This document shows, in pieces, positions 15,008-23,191 of a stretch of 64,000 bases of DNA. The stretch's first letter is position 1; each line of letters begins with the position of its first letter. This DNA comes from Oscillospiraceae bacterium (GTDB lineage Bacteria; Bacillota; Clostridia; Oscillospirales; Oscillospiraceae), in NCBI GenBank assembly GCA_017465745.1, contig JAFTVM010000083.1, positions 1 to 64,000 on the forward strand. Reading direction: 5' to 3'. The notes below the pieces were generated by a model. The model did no database searches. It worked only from the letters and a program-made list of their open reading frames with translations, and was not told the DNA's origin. The position numbers were made by a program, and so were the translations under genes.

Positions 15008-16492
15008 CTAAGCCTTATGCCCGCCGATCTGGGCGTTTCTGTCCCGGGTCGTTGCCCCCTCCTGGTAGTTCATGCCCTTGAGGATGGCGTTTTTGCCGAA
15101 TTTTTTGCGGATGGCCAGCACCGCCTGCTGGCGGCGTTTTTCCCGTTCAAGTTCCAGATTTTCTTTTTCCTTTGCGGCGTAGTCCATGAAGAAATCCAGC
15201 TGCGCCGCTTCCTCCGGGGGCACCTCCACCTCCGGGGTGATCCGGCACGCCACGATATTCACCCGCCGCACCAGCAAATTGGGATCGGTGATGCGGTCAA
15301 AGAGATTCATCATGGCGTCAGTGATGAGGCGGGTGGAGGACGTCATCCGCTCCAGATGGGCGGTTCCGTGGGCATGCTTGGGGATCTCCCGGCCGTAAGG
15401 ATCCCGGACGACCTCACCATGGTAGTGCTTCCGGCGTTCCGGATCCGTCAGATTCTCCCGGTCGTAGCCCACCGTCAGCACGATCTGATCTGTCACCAGC
15501 CCCTTGTCCACCAGATCCAGCACCAGAAGATCCACCATCTCCCGGACGATGATCCGCGCCTTGTCCCAGGTGTAGGGTTCATGGAGGACCTGACCGGAGC
15601 CAAGGGAATTGGTGGTGGGGCGGTAGGCCTTGATGTCGGCGATGGTGGTGGGCTCCCATCCCCAGGCGTGGTCGATGAGCAGCTCTGCGTTGATGCCAAA
15701 GAGCTTGTAAAACAGCTGCTCATTATGAATGGAACACCGGGCGATGTCGCCCATGGTGAAGATGCCGTGCTTTTCCAGCTTCCGGGCATATCCCCTGCCT
15801 ACCCGCCAGAAATCCGTCAGGGGGCGGTGTCCCCACAGGGTCTGCCGGTAGGACATTTCATCCAATTGGGCAATGCGGACACCGTATTCATCCGGCTCCG
15901 TCCGCTTGGCGACGATGTCCATGGCGATCTTACAAAGGTAGAGGTTGGTGCCGATGCCTGCCGTGGCTGTGATGCCGGTGTTCTCCAGCACCTCGTAGAT
16001 CAGCTTCCGGGCAAACTCCCGGGGCGTCAGACCGTAGGTCTTCAGATACGGCGTGGCATCAATGAAGACCTCATCGATGGAATAAACATGGATATCCTCC
16101 GGCGCCACGTATTTCAGATAGATCTCATAAATTCTGGTGGAGCATTCCATATAATGGGCCATCCGGGGCGGGGCGATGATGTAATCCAGCTCCAGAGACG
16201 GATCCGCGTTCAGGGCATTGGCATCACAGGACTTCCCGGTGAATTTCCGGCCCGGTGCCCGGGTCAGACGCATGGCGTTGATCTCCTTCACCCGCTGGAT
16301 CACCTCAAAAAGCCTTGCCCGGCCGGAAATTCCGAAGGCTTTCAGCGACGGAGACACCGCCAGGCAGATGGTTTTTTCCGTTCGGCTGCCGTCAGCCACC
16401 ACGAGATTGGTACTCATGGGATCCAGCTCCCGCTCCACGCACTCCTGAGAGGCATAGAAAGACTTCAGATCGATTGCAATATAGGACTTCAT
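15008..16492 (-). CDS. Y-family translesion DNA polymerase (UmuC/UvrX type)
   Basis: A 494-residue error-prone polymerase. Palm motifs are clear: YIAIDLKSFYASQECVERE (first Asp), VYSIDEVFIDATPY (SIDE catalytic acids), and TATAGIGTNLYLCKIAMD. The little-finger region and a C-terminal charged helix follow. It copies past damaged bases. The length and the YolD-like partner place it with the Firmicutes UvrX/UmuC group rather than short DinB. The promoter just upstream overlaps a near-consensus LexA box. Confidence 0.92.
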   Translation of the reverse strand: MKSYIAIDLKSFYASQECVERELDPMSTNLVVADGSRTEKTICLAVSPSLKAFGISGRARLFEVIQRVKEINAMRLTRAPGRKFTGKSCDANALNADPSLELDYIIAPPRMAHYMECSTRIYEIYLKYVAPEDIHVYSIDEVFIDATPYLKTYGLTPREFARKLIYEVLENTGITATAGIGTNLYLCKIAMDIVAKRTEPDEYGVRIAQLDEMSYRQTLWGHRPLTDFWRVGRGYARKLEKHGIFTMGDIARCSIHNEQLFYKLFGINAELLIDHAWGWEPTTIADIKAYRPTTNSLGSGQVLHEPYTWDKARIIVREMVDLLVLDLVDKGLVTDQIVLTVGYDRENLTDPERRKHYHGEVVRDPYGREIPKHAHGTAHLERMTSSTRLITDAMMNLFDRITDPNLLVRRVNIVACRITPEVEVPPEEAAQLDFFMDYAAKEKENLELEREKRRQQAVLAIRKKFGKNAILKGMNYQEGATTRDRNAQIGGHKA

Positions 16493-16511
16493 CTTTCATA
16501 CCCCCCAATAT

Positions 16512-16555
16512 CGTTCGTATGTTTGGATTATATCACAATTCTCAGCCATACGCAA
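16512..16555 (-). promoter_or_regulatory. Promoter with candidate LexA (SOS) box for the Y-family polymerase
   Basis: Minus-strand TTGCGT (16550-16555) and perfect TATAAT (16527-16532) are 17 bases apart. Just downstream, covering the expected start of transcription, plus-strand 16512-16525 reads CGTTCGTATGTTTG, which fits 11 of 14 positions of the Firmicutes SOS consensus CGAACRNRYGTTYC. The promoter is strong evidence; the box is suggestive. Confidence 0.55.
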
Positions 16556-16556
16556 G

Positions 16557-16598
16557 AAAAAACACACCGCTGCCGGAAATGATCCGGCGGCGGTGTGT
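16557..16598 (-). terminator. Terminator of the coiled-coil gene
   Basis: ACACACCGCCGCCGG pairs with CCGGCAGCGGTGTGT (one mismatch) immediately after the stop at 16600, followed on the minus strand by six T residues. Confidence 0.85.
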
Positions 16599-16599
16599 A

Positions 16600-17535
16600 T
16601 TATGCGTTGATGATCAGGGTGTTTAGATTATGGCGGTCGTTTTCCATCTCAGATGCAGTCGCGCCGGTCTGCTCCTCCAGCTGTCTGATCACCCGACTGA
16701 TTAGATCGCTGGTTCTGCGCAGACGGCTCCTGGTCTGGCCGATACGATCCATGACTGCCCAGTCCGCAAACAGGCCGTCAAAGAAGAAATCCGCAAAACA
16801 GGTAAATCCCTCCACACTGATCTGCAGATCTGCATCAATGGAAACATCTGTCAATTCCGACTGAAAACGGCGAAGCTGGATCTGCAGCTTCTCGACCATG
16901 GTCTGGGCTGTGTCCAGATGTTCATGTTTCGCAAGATCCGTCAGCATCCCTCCGCCGAACATATCCCAGGTGCCAAGCGCCTCGGCGCTTTCCAGAGAAG
17001 ACTGAATTTGCATCGCCGTAAAAAGGGCGGCTTTGCCGGCGTCGAGCGCTTCATTTAATTCCTTCATATGGCATTCCCGGAGCTGGATCAGCGTCTCCAG
17101 CCGCAGGATCTGAAGCCCATCCGGAAACCCGGAGGCCTTGATGGCTGCTGCTTTTTCTTCCAGACAGAGGCGGTAATGCTCCTCACACAGGTCCAGGGCA
17201 TTCAGTTCTGTACTGCACTGGGCCAGATCACGTTCAATCGCGTCCAATTCCCGGACGGCGGCATCACATTTGACACGGGCAGCGTAGGCCTCCCGGCGTT
17301 CCTGATCCAGCTTTTCGTCCATTTTGCCGATCACATTATAGTAAAACGAGGCCAGGCTTCTGCCCTCCAGTCTGACAACATCCGCTTCTTCCTTCATGGC
17401 GCTGGTCTGCAGGGCAGCGATCTTATACTGCAGTGCACTGCGCTGTCCCCGAAGGTTACAGACACGGGCGTGCAGATGTTTTTTTCTCGAAACCTTCTGC
17501 TGAAGCAGACGGATCTGCTCATTCAGATAATCCAT
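16600..17535 (-). CDS. Unknown coiled-coil protein
   Basis: A 311-residue protein not recognised as a known family. Residues 1-150 are a heptad-rich coiled coil with many Leu, Gln, Glu and Arg. A Gly-rich segment DMFGGGMLTDLAKHEHLD sits at about 210-227, and a second helical stretch ends the protein. No signal peptide or membrane segment is seen, so it should be cytoplasmic. The middle motif (FGGG..TDL.KH..LD) is like bacterial homologues of vacuolar/phage-shock coiled coils, but this is only a resemblance. It has its own promoter, a GGAGG site and a terminator. Confidence 0.7.
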   Translation of the reverse strand: MDYLNEQIRLLQQKVSRKKHLHARVCNLRGQRSALQYKIAALQTSAMKEEADVVRLEGRSLASFYYNVIGKMDEKLDQERREAYAARVKCDAAVRELDAIERDLAQCSTELNALDLCEEHYRLCLEEKAAAIKASGFPDGLQILRLETLIQLRECHMKELNEALDAGKAALFTAMQIQSSLESAEALGTWDMFGGGMLTDLAKHEHLDTAQTMVEKLQIQLRRFQSELTDVSIDADLQISVEGFTCFADFFFDGLFADWAVMDRIGQTRSRLRRTSDLISRVIRQLEEQTGATASEMENDRHNLNTLIINA

Positions 17536-17564
17536 ACCGTATTCCTCCAGTCATATTAGCTGTC

Positions 17565-17593
17565 ATTTTATCATGAAGATTCTTTGAACTCAA
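17565..17593 (-). promoter_or_regulatory. Promoter of the coiled-coil gene
   Basis: Minus-strand TTGAGT (17588-17593) and TAAAAT (17565-17570) with a 17-base spacer, 30 bases before the start codon. Confidence 0.55.
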
Positions 17594-17794
17594 TACGAAG
17601 GGAGAAATGTTCATAAAATCTTATAAAAATACGGTATTCAGATGGTTTTTGATGGTTAATTGATGACATGATACAGTTGTTCTTTCGAAGAAACAGCGGT
17701 ATCGCTGATTGCTGTAAAAAATCGGAAACTGTAACATTATGTATCATTTTGCTGTCAACTATTGGTTGCATTCGTTGTTTTGGTAAACATTCTA

Positions 17795-17832
17795 AGGAAA
17801 ACAGCCTGCGTCCCGGACACTGGACGCAGGCT
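17795..17832 (-). terminator. Terminator of the spoIIIA operon
   Basis: AGCCTGCGTCC and GGACGCAGGCT form an 11-base stem around CGGGACACT, followed on the minus strand by GTTTTCC. It lies 15 bases after the spoIIIAH stop. Confidence 0.8.
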
Positions 17833-17847
17833 GGCGCAATATCCCGC

Positions 17848-18396
17848 TTACTGGACTTCCACCACGCGGATTTCATCCATGGTATATTCCGACTGGGTCA
17901 TGACGATATCTGCGATGACCGCCACGTCCGCAGGCTGCAGCCCCCCCTCCGGTGCTGCCACAGCAACGGATACACCGTCGGAATTCATATAGGTCACGCA
18001 GTCAGAATAGCCTTTGGCGATAATCAGGCTCTCAATGGTTGCTTCGCTGAGGGCCGTCTGTACGATATCCTCCAGCTGGGCAGAGGATTCTGCGGCTTTG
18101 CTGCCCTCATCATAGGCCATGGCCTCCTGCAGAAGCTCCAGAGCGCTGTCTCTCGCCTGCTGCCGGGAGAGCCGAACGGCTGCGAAGTAGTCTCCCGCGG
18201 TATCTAGCTCCTCAGAAAGAACCTCTGCATCGCCGGACAGCACCAGCAGCTCATCGGACATTACCTTTTCTGCATTCAGGCTGTCGGTCAGATCTCCGGC
18301 CGTCTGCTCATCGGTATAGAGCCAGTTCAGGTAGATTCCGGTACACACTGTCACCAGTACCGCGGCAGCCACCAGGTTTTTCTTCCATTGCTTCAT
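17848..18396 (-). CDS. spoIIIAH: Stage III sporulation protein AH
   Basis: A 182-residue protein with one N-terminal membrane anchor (NLVAAAVLVTVCTGIYLNWLY) and a C-terminal YscJ/FliF-like ring-building domain (SLIIAKGYSDCVTYMNSDGVSVAVAA). In the mother cell it pairs through the intermembrane space with forespore SpoIIQ to form the feeding channel. Last gene of the operon, as usual. Confidence 0.93.
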   Translation of the reverse strand: MKQWKKNLVAAAVLVTVCTGIYLNWLYTDEQTAGDLTDSLNAEKVMSDELLVLSGDAEVLSEELDTAGDYFAAVRLSRQQARDSALELLQEAMAYDEGSKAAESSAQLEDIVQTALSEATIESLIIAKGYSDCVTYMNSDGVSVAVAAPEGGLQPADVAVIADIVMTQSEYTMDEIRVVEVQ

Positions 18397-18399
18397 ATT

Positions 18400-18864
18400 T
18401 CATTCCTCCTGTTTCATTTTTAACACAGTGATCTTATCGCTTCCCAGACCTGTTACGTTGGACACCGCCTCCACAACAGCCAGACGGACTGTCGCGCTGT
18501 CTGCTCCGCTGCACACCACAACAGCACCCTGATATGTTGGAGGCTGCCGCGTCCTGACAAGGCCCCTTTCGTTCCGTTCAGCGTCCGTTACCAGTACCGT
18601 GTCGGTGCCATCGCTGTCGGTCTGATAAAATATCTCCTCTCCCGACGCCTCTGTCAGCATCACGGCCACTTCTCCGGCGCCGCTGATCCGGCTGAGTATC
18701 GATTCCAGCCTGGTCTCCATGTCAGGTGCTTCCTCCGCCTGCACCGCCGGCGGCGGACTCTCCTCCGTCTGTGACGGCAGCAGCATCAAGCCCAGACCGG
18801 CCAGCGCAACGATCAGTACATAGCGGTATTTTCTGACCAATTCCATCACATTTATCCGCCCCAA
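18400..18864 (-). CDS. spoIIIAG: Stage III sporulation protein AG
   Basis: A 154-residue protein with a membrane anchor (YRYVLIVALAGLGLMLLPS), a Pro/Glu linker and the ring-forming domain (AVMLTEASGEE, TYQGAVVVCSGADSATV). SpoIIIAG forms the large channel ring between mother cell and forespore. It overlaps spoIIIAF and is followed 3 bases later by spoIIIAH. Confidence 0.93.
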   Translation of the reverse strand: MGRINVMELVRKYRYVLIVALAGLGLMLLPSQTEESPPPAVQAEEAPDMETRLESILSRISGAGEVAVMLTEASGEEIFYQTDSDGTDTVLVTDAERNERGLVRTRQPPTYQGAVVVCSGADSATVRLAVVEAVSNVTGLGSDKITVLKMKQEE

Positions 18865-19319
18865 TGCTGCACCTCCTCCTCAATGCCCAAGTCTGTCCGG
18901 ATCCATTGTGTCAGCCGGGCCTTTACAGCCGGAGCAACGCTGCCGCGCAATACGACTTTACAGGGCAGACCGGAATCGTCCAGGCTGACATCCGCCTCCA
19001 GCACGGCGCCGCAGGCAGCGGCTTTGTCCAAAATATATGCTTCCGTCCGGGCTTTTATAATCTCCCGGGATGCTTCGCCAGCCATCGACTGTCCCTCCGC
19101 CGCTGCATTTTGGCCGTCCATCCGGAAATCCTTCAGCCAGTTTTCCATCTCAGGCAGCTCCAGCTCCATGACCGGTGACAGGATCACCAGGGCCATAAAA
19201 ATGCCTGCAAGCAATCTCACCAGAGCGCCCATGGTGCCCTTCCCCGCCAGATTCTTGACGATGGCAGCCAGCATTGCCGCAGCGGTCACTGTCAGGATAT
19301 AGGATGCGGCGCTCGTCAT
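18852..19319 (-). CDS. spoIIIAF: Stage III sporulation protein AF
   Basis: About 155 residues: two membrane segments (SYILTVTAAAMLAAIV; LVRLLAGIFMALVILSPVM) followed by a soluble domain ending in LTQWIRTDLGIEEE. The ATG at 19319 overlaps the spoIIIAE stop (ATGA); the longer upstream frame starting at 19370 lies inside spoIIIAE and is not used. Confidence 0.88.
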   Translation of the reverse strand: MTSAASYILTVTAAAMLAAIVKNLAGKGTMGALVRLLAGIFMALVILSPVMELELPEMENWLKDFRMDGQNAAAEGQSMAGEASREIIKARTEAYILDKAAACGAVLEADVSLDDSGLPCKVVLRGSVAPAVKARLTQWIRTDLGIEEEVQHWGG

Positions 19320-20359
19320 CCGCCCACCCCCTTCATAAAACAGATGGTACTGATCATCAGCATCAGACATACGGCCCCCGTCATGGCCAGCAGCAGTCCC
19401 ATGGCCGCAGAAAAGTCTTCGACCAGCCGTGTGACGGACTTCATTTCAAATACAGAACAGATGGTGCTCAGGGCTTTCAGGATCAGGTAATGGGAACCGA
19501 TGCGAAGAAACGGACCGATCCACACTGCCAAAATCGCCAGCATACCATAGATGCCTGCTGCGTTTTTGACCGTTCCCGCGCTGACCAGAACCGCCTCTGA
19601 CGCGTCAGAGAGAATTCCCCCAATCACAGGCACCACACCCGAAATGGTCAGTTTTGCGGCCTTCAGCGCTCCCGCATCCGCCGTTCCGCTGACGGCACCG
19701 GTAATGGTGATATAGCCAGTGTAGACATAAAGAACGGTTTTCAGACACCAGGTGGCAGCACCTTTGATCCCGTCGCGCATTTTTTGCAGCGCGGAATCCT
19801 CCAGTGCGCAGCAACCCAGCGCCAATGCCAGATACAGGTAGATCACCGGTACCAGTGCTCCTGAAATCAATCCACTGAGCAGGGCGTCAAATACCGCAGT
19901 TCCTGTATACAGCGCCGCGGACGATGTGACGCCCCCCTGGGCAGCCAGCGCCGCTGTCATAACAGGAAGCAGCAGTTTTCCGTATTCACTGAGCTGTTCT
20001 ACCGTATCCGCAGCAAGGCTGATCAGAGAATCTGCAGGTCGCAGCAGCAGTCCGCCTACCACCAATACCCCCACAAATTCTGTGATTTTTCCATGCCCGC
20101 CGGGAAATGATGTCAAAACCGACAGTGCCACCACGACCGCCAGCACCCCGAAACAGGATACGGCAGCCTCTTTCAAATCCGGCCGGAGCAATGATACAGC
20201 GTCACCCAGGATCTCCAGTACCGCATCTGCAAAACTCTGTGTCTGCTGCGGCATAATCTGCGCCCCGGCTGCGGGCACCTCCGGTGCCGTGATCTCCAGA
20301 GCACTCACCGGCATACACAGCACCATCAGCAGCGCCAGACACAGGATCAGTTTTCTCAT
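19316..20359 (-). CDS. spoIIIAE: Stage III sporulation protein AE
   Basis: A 347-residue polytopic membrane protein with a signal-like N-terminus (LILCLALLMVLCMPVSALE) and the conserved segment GLISGALVPVIYLYLALALG. It is part of the mother-cell export basal complex. The start overlaps the spoIIIAD stop by four bases. Confidence 0.92.
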   Translation of the reverse strand: MRKLILCLALLMVLCMPVSALEITAPEVPAAGAQIMPQQTQSFADAVLEILGDAVSLLRPDLKEAAVSCFGVLAVVVALSVLTSFPGGHGKITEFVGVLVVGGLLLRPADSLISLAADTVEQLSEYGKLLLPVMTAALAAQGGVTSSAALYTGTAVFDALLSGLISGALVPVIYLYLALALGCCALEDSALQKMRDGIKGAATWCLKTVLYVYTGYITITGAVSGTADAGALKAAKLTISGVVPVIGGILSDASEAVLVSAGTVKNAAGIYGMLAILAVWIGPFLRIGSHYLILKALSTICSVFEMKSVTRLVEDFSAAMGLLLAMTGAVCLMLMISTICFMKGVGG

Positions 20360-20745
20360 AATCCCTCCAAAATCTCACGAATCAGATCCAGCAGCGCCGT
20401 AAACAGCGGAACAGACAGCCACAATATCACAGATGTTCCCAGCAGCTGTACCGCCTTTCCGAGAGAGGCACTGCCGCTGTCGGTGCAGATCATGGAGGCG
20501 ATTTCTGTCACCAGACCGATGCCAACCGTTTTCAGCAGAATCGTGACCATTTCCGTGTCCAGATTTCCAAGCGCCTCCAGTGAATGCAGCAGCTTCGCTA
20601 CGGGATCCAGATAATCCATCGCTGCCACAGCAACCATGGCACATACCGCGATCCCAAGAAGTACGCCAATCTCCTGGCGCCGCAGCATGAGCATCATCAC
20701 CACCGCCAGCAGCACGGCTGCCGCGGCTTTCCAATACAGCCCCAT
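20356..20745 (-). CDS. spoIIIAD: Stage III sporulation protein AD
   Basis: A 129-residue membrane protein, with the conserved stretch ILLKTVGIGLVTEIASMICTD. Together with SpoIIIAC it resembles parts of type III secretion export gates. One-base overlap with spoIIIAC. Confidence 0.92.
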   Translation of the reverse strand: MGLYWKAAAAVLLAVVMMLMLRRQEIGVLLGIAVCAMVAVAAMDYLDPVAKLLHSLEALGNLDTEMVTILLKTVGIGLVTEIASMICTDSGSASLGKAVQLLGTSVILWLSVPLFTALLDLIREILEGL

Positions 20746-20939
20746 CAGAAATCAAACAAACGCTTGACCAGGTCGAACAGCTCTGCGATCTTCTGGGCCA
20801 GCATCATCAGCACCACCACAAGCCCCGCCAGGGTGGTCATGGTGGCTTGCTCGTCCCGGCCGGAGCGGATCAGCACCTGATTCAGAATGGAAATGATGAT
20901 GCCCATGGCAGCGATCTTAAATATCAGATCGATCTCCAT
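20745..20939 (-). CDS. spoIIIAC: Stage III sporulation protein AC
   Basis: A 64-residue, two-helix membrane protein (IDLIFKIAAMGIIISILNQVL and TLAGLVVVLMMLAQKI), normal size and place for SpoIIIAC. Confidence 0.92.
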   Translation of the reverse strand: MEIDLIFKIAAMGIIISILNQVLIRSGRDEQATMTTLAGLVVVLMMLAQKIAELFDLVKRLFDF

Positions 20940-20942
20940 GGC

Positions 20943-21455
20943 TTACACAAACAAGATGGCAAGCGCGGCGCCTGCGCAGATGCCCAGTGTCTGATACCCC
21001 CGGACGCGCTGATCCCGGTCTGCGCTCATGCGTTCCAGTTCCCTGCGGCAATGGCTGCGTATCTGCTCCAGGCCCAGGAGCTGCCCCTCCAGGTCGAACC
21101 GCCCAAGACTTCGACCCAGCATCCGCAGTGCTTCTCCGGCTCTTTGGGGCAGATCCTCCACCCGGCTTATGGCCGCATACATACAGCTGTCTGCATCCGG
21201 CGTGATCTGGTTTTCCAGTTCCCCGGCCAATGTCTTCAAGACTTCCCCCACAACACCGCGGCATTCCTTTCCGGCCCGTCTGCACAGATCCGGCAGGGGA
21301 GTCAGACGAAACTGCAGCTCACAGGTCATAAAATCCAGCGCGCCGATCAGATACCGCAGCGCGCGCTCTTCCCGCACGTAAGATGCGGCCATGGTGAATC
21401 CGGCACCGCCGCAGCCTGCAATGATCAGAATTGCACCGATCCATTTGATACTCAT
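20943..21455 (-). CDS. spoIIIAB: Stage III sporulation protein AB
   Basis: A 170-residue protein with a membrane segment at each end (WIGAILIIAGCGGAGFTMA; LGICAGAALAILFV) flanking a helical domain that resembles GspF-type platform subunits. ATGA overlap with spoIIIAA. Confidence 0.9.
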   Translation of the reverse strand: MSIKWIGAILIIAGCGGAGFTMAASYVREERALRYLIGALDFMTCELQFRLTPLPDLCRRAGKECRGVVGEVLKTLAGELENQITPDADSCMYAAISRVEDLPQRAGEALRMLGRSLGRFDLEGQLLGLEQIRSHCRRELERMSADRDQRVRGYQTLGICAGAALAILFV

Positions 21456-22279
21456 ATGTCCATCCTTTCCGTAGGCCGGGACTTGTCCCGGAAGCAGATC
21501 AAAACGTGGTCAAAGAGATGATTTTCCGTTAAACTCCGGTAAACCGGCCGGATTTTCAGGTCTGTAATATCTGCCCCATGGGCGGTTGCCAGCAGACGGA
21601 CACCGCACCAGCCCGCCTTGAGGAGCGCCTGGGCATCCGATTCCTCCGTAATTTCATCCACTGCAATTGTGGATGGGCTGAGGGTACGCAGCGCCATATC
21701 AATGCCCTCGGGTTTCGGACACAAAGACAGCACATCCAGAGCCTGTCCCCTGTCAAACCCCGCCGGGAAGATCTCCCCGCGCTCGTCCACCACGGCAACC
21801 GTTTCCTTCCGCGACAGCTCCCGGCAGAGATCCCGCAGCATAGTCGTTTTGCCGGCTCCCGGGGGACCGACGATCAGTACAGAACCGGACAGTCCGGCAT
21901 AGGCCCGGCCGATCCCGCCCACATCCCTCGCCACACGGATACACAGAGAATACACCTCCCGCAGGCCGGTGATCTGCCCCTGATTCACCACTACTTCCCC
22001 GCCCAGGCCGATGCGGTGTCCCCCCGGCGCTGTGATATAGCCCCGGGCCATGGTCTGGGCTGTCCAGGGAGAATATCGCGACGCGGTATTGACCACAAAA
22101 CTCAGATCATCCCGCGTCACCGGTGGATCCAGCCATAGGCTGCCCCGGCTTCCAACCAATTCTGTGGAGCAGCCTGTCCGCAGCCTGATCTCCCACAGGT
22201 CATCCTTCGGGATCTTCTGCCGCAGCTTCGGCGGCAGTATGGCCAGCAGTTCCTTCCACGCACACTTCATTTGCATCAC
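21452..22279 (-). CDS. spoIIIAA: Stage III sporulation protein AA, secretion-type ATPase
   Basis: A 275-residue AAA/secretion ATPase with Walker A VGPPGAGKTTMLRDLCREL, Walker B VAVVDERGEI and RLLATAHGADITDL. It powers the SpoIIIA-SpoIIQ channel. First gene of the operon; a candidate sigma-E promoter lies 10-37 bases upstream. Confidence 0.94.
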   Translation of the reverse strand: MMQMKCAWKELLAILPPKLRQKIPKDDLWEIRLRTGCSTELVGSRGSLWLDPPVTRDDLSFVVNTASRYSPWTAQTMARGYITAPGGHRIGLGGEVVVNQGQITGLREVYSLCIRVARDVGGIGRAYAGLSGSVLIVGPPGAGKTTMLRDLCRELSRKETVAVVDERGEIFPAGFDRGQALDVLSLCPKPEGIDMALRTLSPSTIAVDEITEESDAQALLKAGWCGVRLLATAHGADITDLKIRPVYRSLTENHLFDHVLICFRDKSRPTERMDI

Positions 22280-22288
22280 TCCTGCCCA

Positions 22289-22316
22289 AGCCTATGCGGA
22301 TACCATGAAGAATAGC
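22289..22316 (-). promoter_or_regulatory. Candidate sigma-E promoter of the spoIIIA operon
   Basis: Minus-strand GCTATT (22311-22316) and CATAGGCT (22289-22296) are separated by 14 bases, like the sigma-E pattern (ATA-rich -35, CATAcaaT -10). The -10 keeps CATA and the last T only. The operon is under sigma-E in B. subtilis. Confidence 0.4.
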
Positions 22317-22320
22317 ACCC

Positions 22321-22352
22321 AAAAAGAAAAACACCCATCAGTCGATGGGTGT
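22321..22352 (-). terminator. Terminator after the GNAT gene
   Basis: ACACCCATC and GATGGGTGT form a 9-base stem with a 4-base loop; a run of T and C follows on the minus strand (22321-22330). Confidence 0.8.
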
Positions 22353-22366
22353 TCGATAGATGCAGT

Positions 22367-23188
22367 TCAGAATGTCAGGCGCATCTGGTGCCAGATTGCC
22401 TCGCCGTGGGTGGAGTTTTTGGAAATGCCTTCATTTTTGAATCCGAATTTCATGTAATAGGGCACTTTTTCAGGCTTGCAGGTCAGGACAACGCCCTTCC
22501 TCCCCTGCCGCCTGGCATCCAGGATGGCCTGCTCGATGAGCTGAGCAGCGTATCCGTGGCGGCGGTAGGCAGGGATGGTATTGACGCCAAAAATCATCTG
22601 CCAGGCACCGGACTCATTATGGAGGGCAGCATTGGCATACATCTCGTCCGTCAGATCCGGCTCGTCGGTGACGAAGCCATCGACGAAGGAGATCAGCTTA
22701 TCTGCGTCAAACATGAGCCAGAAATGATTCGCGTAATGGCGCAGCCGGTGGGCAAACTCTTCCCGGGTGGCAGCTTCCGCAGCCGGGAAGCATTCTGCTT
22801 CCACCGCGGCAATGGCATCCAGATCCGTCAGATACGCTGTGCGGATGACCACATCGGGATTGGGTGTATTCCGATACACGGTAGCGGTGGGCGTTTGCAG
22901 CGGACAGACCCGCTTCCCCAGCCAGCTGCGTTTGTGACCTATGATGCAAACGATCACAGATGCGGCAAAGAAAATGACTGCCGCCGCCAGGGAGACATAC
23001 CAGTCTGTCACGGCGTCCGGATCTCCATAGGCGTCGATTGCGATCAAAGCCATGAGCAGAGTCATAAAATTGATGGCGATGAACATCAGCATCGTCTTGA
23101 CCCAGGGCTTCACGCTTCTGCTTTCCATGGTCAGATCCATGGGAACTTCGACAAACAAACCGAAAATCAACTCCAGAAGATTGTCCAT
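22367..23188 (-). CDS. Membrane-anchored GNAT N-acetyltransferase
   Basis: A 273-residue protein. Residues 30-85 hold two membrane segments (TMLMFIAINFMTLLMALIAI; SLAAAVIFFAASVIVCIIG). From about residue 110 a GNAT domain follows (VIRTAYLTDLDAI), with the acetyl-CoA loop VNTIPAYRRHGYAAQLI and YYMKFGFKNEG. The acceptor is unknown. It is 3 bases downstream of coaX, so it may be part of the panT-coaX operon. The joining of two membrane helices to a GNAT domain is uncommon. Confidence 0.8.
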   Translation of the reverse strand: MDNLLELIFGLFVEVPMDLTMESRSVKPWVKTMLMFIAINFMTLLMALIAIDAYGDPDAVTDWYVSLAAAVIFFAASVIVCIIGHKRSWLGKRVCPLQTPTATVYRNTPNPDVVIRTAYLTDLDAIAAVEAECFPAAEAATREEFAHRLRHYANHFWLMFDADKLISFVDGFVTDEPDLTDEMYANAALHNESGAWQMIFGVNTIPAYRRHGYAAQLIEQAILDARRQGRKGVVLTCKPEKVPYYMKFGFKNEGISKNSTHGEAIWHQMRLTF

Positions 23189-23191
23189 GGG

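Larger units (their letters stand above)
17536..17847. other. 312-base intergenic region
   Basis: It contains the promoter of the coiled-coil gene on the right-hand side of that gene (17565-17593) and the terminator of the spoIIIA operon (17795-17832). Between them, 17600-17790 is AT-rich, has no convincing gene and shows no clear repeat. A 101-codon minus frame here overlaps spoIIIAH and has no ribosome binding site. Confidence 0.6.

Noticed and set aside
17571-17876. 101-codon minus-strand frame between spoIIIAH and the coiled-coil gene
   Set aside because: It overlaps the spoIIIAH 3' end and terminator, has no binding site and no homology.
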